From Leucobacter sp. (GTDB lineage: Bacteria > Actinomycetota > Actinomycetes > Actinomycetales > Microbacteriaceae): DNA of 9,295 nucleotides. A program made the position numbers and the translations under genes. Shown piece by piece: positions 5,918-9,295 of this stretch. Position 1 is the first letter of the stretch; each line of letters opens with the position of its first letter. Where the stretch lies: contig JAGNOB010000032.1 in NCBI GenBank assembly GCA_017990305.1, forward strand, positions 1 to 9,295, in the 5' to 3' direction. The notes under the pieces were generated by a model. That model was not told where the DNA came from, ran no database searches, and worked only from the letters and a program-made list of their open reading frames with translations.

Positions 5918-7033
5918 TTAGCTGATCGCTGCGACTGCCGCGGTAGCCTTCTCGCGGAGCGAGTCCGAGATGGGTGCGGAGCCTGCGGCCTTGGCCGCGA
6001 CTTCCTGGCCCTCGGGGCTCACGATGTACTCGAAGTACGACTTGACGAGCTCGGCGTTCGCCGGGTCCTCGTACTTCTCGCAGCCGACGAGGTAGCTCAC
6101 GAGCACGAGCGGGTAGACGCCCGCTTCGGTGCTGGTGCGGTCGAGCTCGATGGCGAGGTCGTTCGCGGTGCGGCCCTCTTCGAGCGGCGATGCGTCAACG
6201 ATTGCCGCAGCTGCCTCGGGGGTGAACGCGACGTACTCGTCGCCGACCTTGACGGAGACGGTGCCGAGGTCGCCGGCCTTCGAAGCGTCGGCGTAGCCGA
6301 TGGTGCCGACGCCGCCCTTCACAGCCTCGACGACACCCGAGGTGCCCTGGGCTGCTTCGCCGCCGGTGATGTCGGCTGGCCACTCTTCAACCGACCCTGC
6401 GGTCCACGCCTCGGGGGCTGCGGCTGCGAGGTAGTCGGTGAAGTTGCCCGTGGTGCCCGACTTGTCGGAGCGGTGCACGGGCACGATCGCCTGGTCAGGG
6501 AGCGTCGCGTCAGCGTTTGCCGCTGCGATGGCCGGGTCGTTCCACTTCGTGATCTCGCCGGTGAAGATCTTCGCGATCGTTGCTGCGTCGAGGTTCAGGT
6601 TGTCGACGCCGTCGACGTTGAACACGAGGGCGATCGGGGAGATGTAGGCGGGGATCTCGACGATATCGCTCGTCGTGCAGGAGTCGAACGGGCCTGCGGT
6701 GATCTCCTCGGCCTTGAACGCGCGGTCCGAGCCAGCGAACGCGACTGCGCCCTTCTGGAACGACTCGCGGCCGGCACCCGAGCCCGAGGGGTCGTAGTTG
6801 ATGGTGACGTCAGCGTTCGCAGTCTGGAAGCCGGCGATCCACCCCTGCTGCTGGGCTGCGTCCTGCGACGAAGCACCAGCGCCCGAGAGAGTGCCGGAGA
6901 GCGACGAAGCGGTCTCGTCGCCGGTTTCGGGTGCGGCTTCATTCGCGGCGCAACCGGTGAGGATAAGCAGGGCGGCGCCGCCTACAGCGGCTGCCTTCAT
7001 CGTGGATGAGAACTTCACGAGTGTCGTGTCCAT
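5918..7033 (-). CDS. pstS: Phosphate-binding lipoprotein PstS
   Basis: The protein has 371 residues from ATG 7033. It is the extracellular, lipid-anchored receptor that delivers phosphate to PstCA. The signal peptide ends in the lipobox LTGC (Cys28), followed by an Ala/Glu/Thr/Ser linker. Phosphate-pocket motifs are GAGASSQ (51-57), SGSGAGRESF (83-92), GSDRAF (101-106) and RSDKSGTTGNF (188-198). FTGEITKWNDPAI (157-169) and the C-terminal ISPEGQEVA-like region are also classic PstS. The start is uncertain: the ATG has no clear ribosome-binding site, and an in-frame GTG five codons later would give a more usual signal peptide beginning MKFSSTMK. It is first in the operon, with PHO-box repeats upstream and a hairpin right after the stop. 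Confidence 0.97.
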   Translation of the reverse strand: MDTTLVKFSSTMKAAAVGGAALLILTGCAANEAAPETGDETASSLSGTLSGAGASSQDAAQQQGWIAGFQTANADVTINYDPSGSGAGRESFQKGAVAFAGSDRAFKAEEITAGPFDSCTTSDIVEIPAYISPIALVFNVDGVDNLNLDAATIAKIFTGEITKWNDPAIAAANADATLPDQAIVPVHRSDKSGTTGNFTDYLAAAAPEAWTAGSVEEWPADITGGEAAQGTSGVVEAVKGGVGTIGYADASKAGDLGTVSVKVGDEYVAFTPEAAAAIVDASPLEEGRTANDLAIELDRTSTEAGVYPLVLVSYLVGCEKYEDPANAELVKSYFEYIVSPEGQEVAAKAAGSAPISDSLREKATAAVAAIS

Positions 7034-7118
7034 TCTGATGTGGTGTGATCCTGAGTGCCGGGCGATTACCTGGCGATATCCACGCTAAGGATCGGGTGTG
7101 ACTGGGACCCGACCGGAG

Positions 7119-7147
7119 GGTAAACATGAGGTGAACTCGCGGTGATG
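7119..7147 (-). promoter_or_regulatory. PHO-box-like triple direct repeat upstream of pstS
   Basis: Reading the - strand, three 7-nt units recur every 11 nt: CATCACC (7147-7141), GTTCACC (7136-7130) and GTTTACC (7125-7119). GTTCACC with 4-nt spacers is the known PhoP-binding unit of actinobacteria such as Streptomyces. The repeats end about 85 nt before the pstS ATG, a suitable place for activation of the operon under phosphate limitation. A certain -10 hexamer could not be assigned; TAGCGT at 7087-7082 fits TANNNT. Confidence 0.8.
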
Positions 7148-7171
7148 CTCGGGCATCCACTTGGCCCGAGC
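7147..7171. repeat. Inverted repeat bordering the PHO box
   Basis: GCTCGGGC (7147-7154) and GCCCGAGC (7164-7171) are perfect complements with a 9-nt spacer. It touches the outermost PHO-box unit. It may be the second half of a tandem terminator for the peptidase/beta-lactamase gene, or an operator. Confidence 0.55.
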
Positions 7172-7196
7172 GACTCTTAGCGTCGGCATGCACACA

Positions 7197-7248
7197 GCAG
7201 AGGGGTGTGAGACAGGTGGCATTTGCCACGTGCCCCACACCCCTCTGC
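7197..7248 (-). terminator. Large hairpin after the peptidase/beta-lactamase gene
   Basis: GCAGAGGGGTGTG (7197-7209) pairs perfectly with CACACCCCTCTGC (7236-7248). The 26-nt interior holds its own GTGGC-ATTT-GCCAC hairpin. It begins about 20 nt after the stop codon of the long - strand gene and separates it from the pst promoter. No T-run follows, so the terminator role is inferred from position and stem strength. Confidence 0.65.
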
Positions 7249-7268
7249 GGCTGTCGAGTGGAACCTCG

Positions 7269-9295
7269 TCAGCTGGTGACCTTTCGCATAGCGCGAGCCC
7301 CGAAGGTGACGTACTCTTCCCCGGTCGGGAGTGTGTAGAACTTCACCGAGGCCCAGGCCTGGCTGCCCTCTGGCCGCAGCGCGAACAGCCCCTCGCTGAC
7401 GGGCACGAGGTCAAACTCGGTGACCGCTTGGGAAACGAAGTTCGCCGCGTCACCGCTCACGGTCGACCGTACCCGCAGTTCGCCACGCTCCTCGAAGGTT
7501 TCCAACACCACGTTCGCCCGCTCATAACGACCGATATACGGGGCGACGTCGGTTTCGAACGGCGTCGCAGGCGGGCCGAAGTTCGTCGGTAGGGTCACGT
7601 CGCCGAGCGCCGCGAAGATTTCGCCGAACAGCTCCTGGTAGAGATCCTTGGCATTGCCCCCGTTCGTGAGTAGCACGACAGCGAGCCCGGCCTCTGGTAG
7701 CACCCGCAGCATAGCGGCATGGCCGATCGTTGCTCCGTCGTGGCCGTAGAGTCTGGCGCCGCCCCAGTCGAAGCGGATCCACCCGAGCCCCCAGGAGTCT
7801 CCGAGCACTGTTGGATCTGGCAGATCGACTTGGAACTCAGTCATGAGCGTCGCGCTTCGCTCAGAGAGCACGCGGGAGCCGTTCTGCGCGACGCCGCCGA
7901 GCAGGTGCATGCGCGCGAACTCCAGCACGTCGTTCGCCGAAGAGTTGATGATGCCAGAGGGGCCAAGCGACCTCGGTGGCGACCAAGCCGGGGCGAGTTT
8001 CGGGCCGTGCTCGTCTCGCCCGAGGTGCCCAAAAGCGGCACGGAAGCGCAGCGCCTCCTCCGGGAGGGTGCCCGTTCGCTGCAGGCCGAGCGGTGCGTAG
8101 AGCCGCTGCCGCATAGCCTCATCCCAGCTCAACCCTGTGAGCTGCTCGATGACCCGCCCGAGCAGCGCGTACCCGGCATTGGAGTACGAGAACGTCGCCC
8201 CGACCGGATGATTCTGCGGCACCTCAGCGAGCGAAGCAACGTACTTCTCGAGGCAGTCGTCACCGCGGCCGGTGTCGGTGAATACGTCGCCGTCGATTCC
8301 ACTCGTGTGGGTGAGCAGGTGGCGGATGGTGACTGTCTGCGTGGCCTCCGCATCAGCGAGGCGGAGCTCTGGCAGCACGTCGATCACCCGAGTGTCGAGT
8401 GTCAGCTTTCCCTCTTCAACGAGCTGCATCGCGACGGTCGCCGTCCACACCTTGGTGATCGACCCAATCTGGAAGACGGAGTCTTCCGTCGTCTCGACTC
8501 CGGTTTCGACGTTGAGCACGCCGTGGCTCGCGATCGCTGTATCGTCGCCGAGGCGCAAAATGCCGAGCGTCGCACCGGGAACCCGATGCAGTGGGGCGAG
8601 CTCGCTGAGCCGCTGCTGCCAGTACGCGGCGTCCAATGCTGCGCGCCGCACCGGTGTGCCTGTCGGCGGGGCGTAGCGGACAACCCAGTCGACGATGCGC
8701 CGATTCCAGTCGGCGCGGTGCGACGGTTTGCCGCTGCGGATGAACCCGTGCGCGCCGCCAGGGTAGATCACGAGCTCGGCGGGAACATGTTGCTCACGCA
8801 GCGCCGTAAACCACTGCTCGGCCTGGCCAACGGGGCAGCGCTGATCGTCGCCGCCGTGCACGATGAGCGTCGGTGTACGCGCGCCCTTGACCTGGGTGAA
8901 GGGTGATTGGCGCATCGTGGCATCGGGGTCGTCCCACGGCATCGCCTTGAGCTCCCGTCGTGAGAGGAAATTGCCGACGTCAGAGGTGCCCGTGAGACTT
9001 GCGAGATCTGAGACAACGCCGCCAGTGACGGCAGCAGCGAAGCGCTGGTCGCGTGCGGTGAGGTAACAGGTCATGTAGCCGCCGTAGCTGTAGCCGGCGA
9101 TAGCGAGGCGCCCCGCATCCGCGATCCCCTCAGCGACGAGTGCCTCGACGGGCTCGAGGAAGTCGTTCGCGTCGCTCGACCCCCACACCCCAATCACGGC
9201 GCGCATGAACTCCTCGCCGTAGCCGTCGCTGCCGCGCGGGTTGAGCGTGAGCACCGCCCAGCCGCGATCCACGAGCTCGTGATGATAGGCGTGAG
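7269..9295 (-). CDS. S9 peptidase fused to beta-lactamase-like serine hydrolase (5' end beyond window)
   Basis: The frame is open to the right edge, so the N-terminus, probably a beta-propeller, is missing; about 674 residues are visible. Numbering from the Val codon at 9272, residues 1-200 are an alpha/beta-hydrolase domain of prolyl-oligopeptidase type with the nucleophile Ser62 in GYSYGG, Asp143 in HGGDDQRCP and His175 in GGAHGF. After a short linker (201-220), residues 225-555 form a class C beta-lactamase/S12-type domain with SITK (Ser271, Lys274), YSN (363-365) and HDG (511-513). Residues 575-667 look like the beta-rich C-terminal domain often attached to such hydrolases. Both active sites look complete. 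Each half is expected to cleave peptides or esters; the substrate is unknown. No stop or frameshift lies between the domains. It ends upstream of the pst promoter but is transcriptionally separate from it by the hairpins. Confidence 0.9.
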   Translation of the reverse strand, partial: HAYHHELVDRGWAVLTLNPRGSDGYGEEFMRAVIGVWGSSDANDFLEPVEALVAEGIADAGRLAIAGYSYGGYMTCYLTARDQRFAAAVTGGVVSDLASLTGTSDVGNFLSRRELKAMPWDDPDATMRQSPFTQVKGARTPTLIVHGGDDQRCPVGQAEQWFTALREQHVPAELVIYPGGAHGFIRSGKPSHRADWNRRIVDWVVRYAPPTGTPVRRAALDAAYWQQRLSELAPLHRVPGATLGILRLGDDTAIASHGVLNVETGVETTEDSVFQIGSITKVWTATVAMQLVEEGKLTLDTRVIDVLPELRLADAEATQTVTIRHLLTHTSGIDGDVFTDTGRGDDCLEKYVASLAEVPQNHPVGATFSYSNAGYALLGRVIEQLTGLSWDEAMRQRLYAPLGLQRTGTLPEEALRFRAAFGHLGRDEHGPKLAPAWSPPRSLGPSGIINSSANDVLEFARMHLLGGVAQNGSRVLSERSATLMTEFQVDLPDPTVLGDSWGLGWIRFDWGGARLYGHDGATIGHAAMLRVLPEAGLAVVLLTNGGNAKDLYQELFGEIFAALGDVTLPTNFGPPATPFETDVAPYIGRYERANVVLETFEERGELRVRSTVSGDAANFVSQAVTEFDLVPVSEGLFALRPEGSQAWASVKFYTLPTGEEYVTFGARAMRKVTS

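Noticed and set aside
5888..7009. A long + strand open frame opposite pstS
   Set aside because: It is a shadow of pstS arising from GC-rich third positions, with no ribosome-binding site and a low-complexity Arg/Gly/Cys/Val composition.
7082..7183. Inverted pair ACGCTAAG (7082-7089) and CTTAGCGT (7176-7183) flanking the PHO box
   Set aside because: It is eight bases long and 86 nt apart. It could be a regulator site but is short enough to occur by chance.
7719..8906. A long + strand open frame opposite the peptidase/beta-lactamase gene
   Set aside because: It is antisense to a gene with clear catalytic motifs. Long mirror frames are expected in GC-rich DNA, and its composition (rich in Arg, Glu, Val) shows no fold.
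1..9295. CRISPR arrays, insertion sequences, transposases or phage genes
   Set aside because: No regularly spaced repeats, no terminal inverted repeats with a transposase, and no phage structural or integrase motifs were found in either strand.

Overview
The window looks like chromosomal DNA of a high-GC Gram-positive bacterium (Actinomycetota). A Microbacteriaceae-type genome such as Leucobacter or a relative fits best. The grounds are strong G/C preference at third codon positions in most genes, two lipobox lipoproteins, actinobacterial-style 11-nt GTTCACC-like PHO-box repeats in front of pstS, and a tRNA gene without an encoded CCA. The genus is an inference from sequence character, not from a search.

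Layout. (1) Positions 1-1078, + strand, accessory-looking: the 3' end of an unrecognised gene overlaps by one base (TGATG) with a small lipoprotein gene. Behind it lies about 300 nt with a protein-like but frameshifted remnant that runs up to a tRNA. Codon use here is less GC-biased than in the rest of the window. (2) 1079-1202: tRNA-Lys(TTT) followed by a strong intrinsic terminator. (3) 1270-2926: a small GlsB/YeaQ/YmgE-type membrane protein on the - strand with a well-formed promoter, divergent from a + strand pair made of an HdeD/DUF308-like six-helix membrane protein and a conserved-looking soluble protein of unknown function. (4) 2927-3189: a convergent intergenic region with terminator hairpins for both directions. 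(5) 3190-7033, - strand: the complete high-affinity phosphate transporter operon pstS-pstC-pstA-pstB, with no phoU in the window. A three-unit PHO-box-like repeat lies upstream of pstS, and a perfect hairpin sits between pstS and pstC. (6) 7269-9295, - strand: the 3' part of a very long gene whose single reading frame joins an S9 (prolyl-oligopeptidase-type) peptidase catalytic domain to a class C beta-lactamase-like (S12) serine hydrolase domain plus a C-terminal beta-rich domain.

How the genes work together. PstS captures phosphate at the membrane surface, PstC and PstA form the channel, and PstB drives import with ATP. The promoter repeats indicate control by the PhoR-PhoP phosphate-starvation system, and the pstS/pstC hairpin would favour extra PstS. 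The other genes have no clear functional link to the pst operon. No undescribed multi-gene system is demonstrable. The most unusual items are the two-active-site peptidase/beta-lactamase fusion and the unrecognised, partly decayed gene set left of the tRNA.
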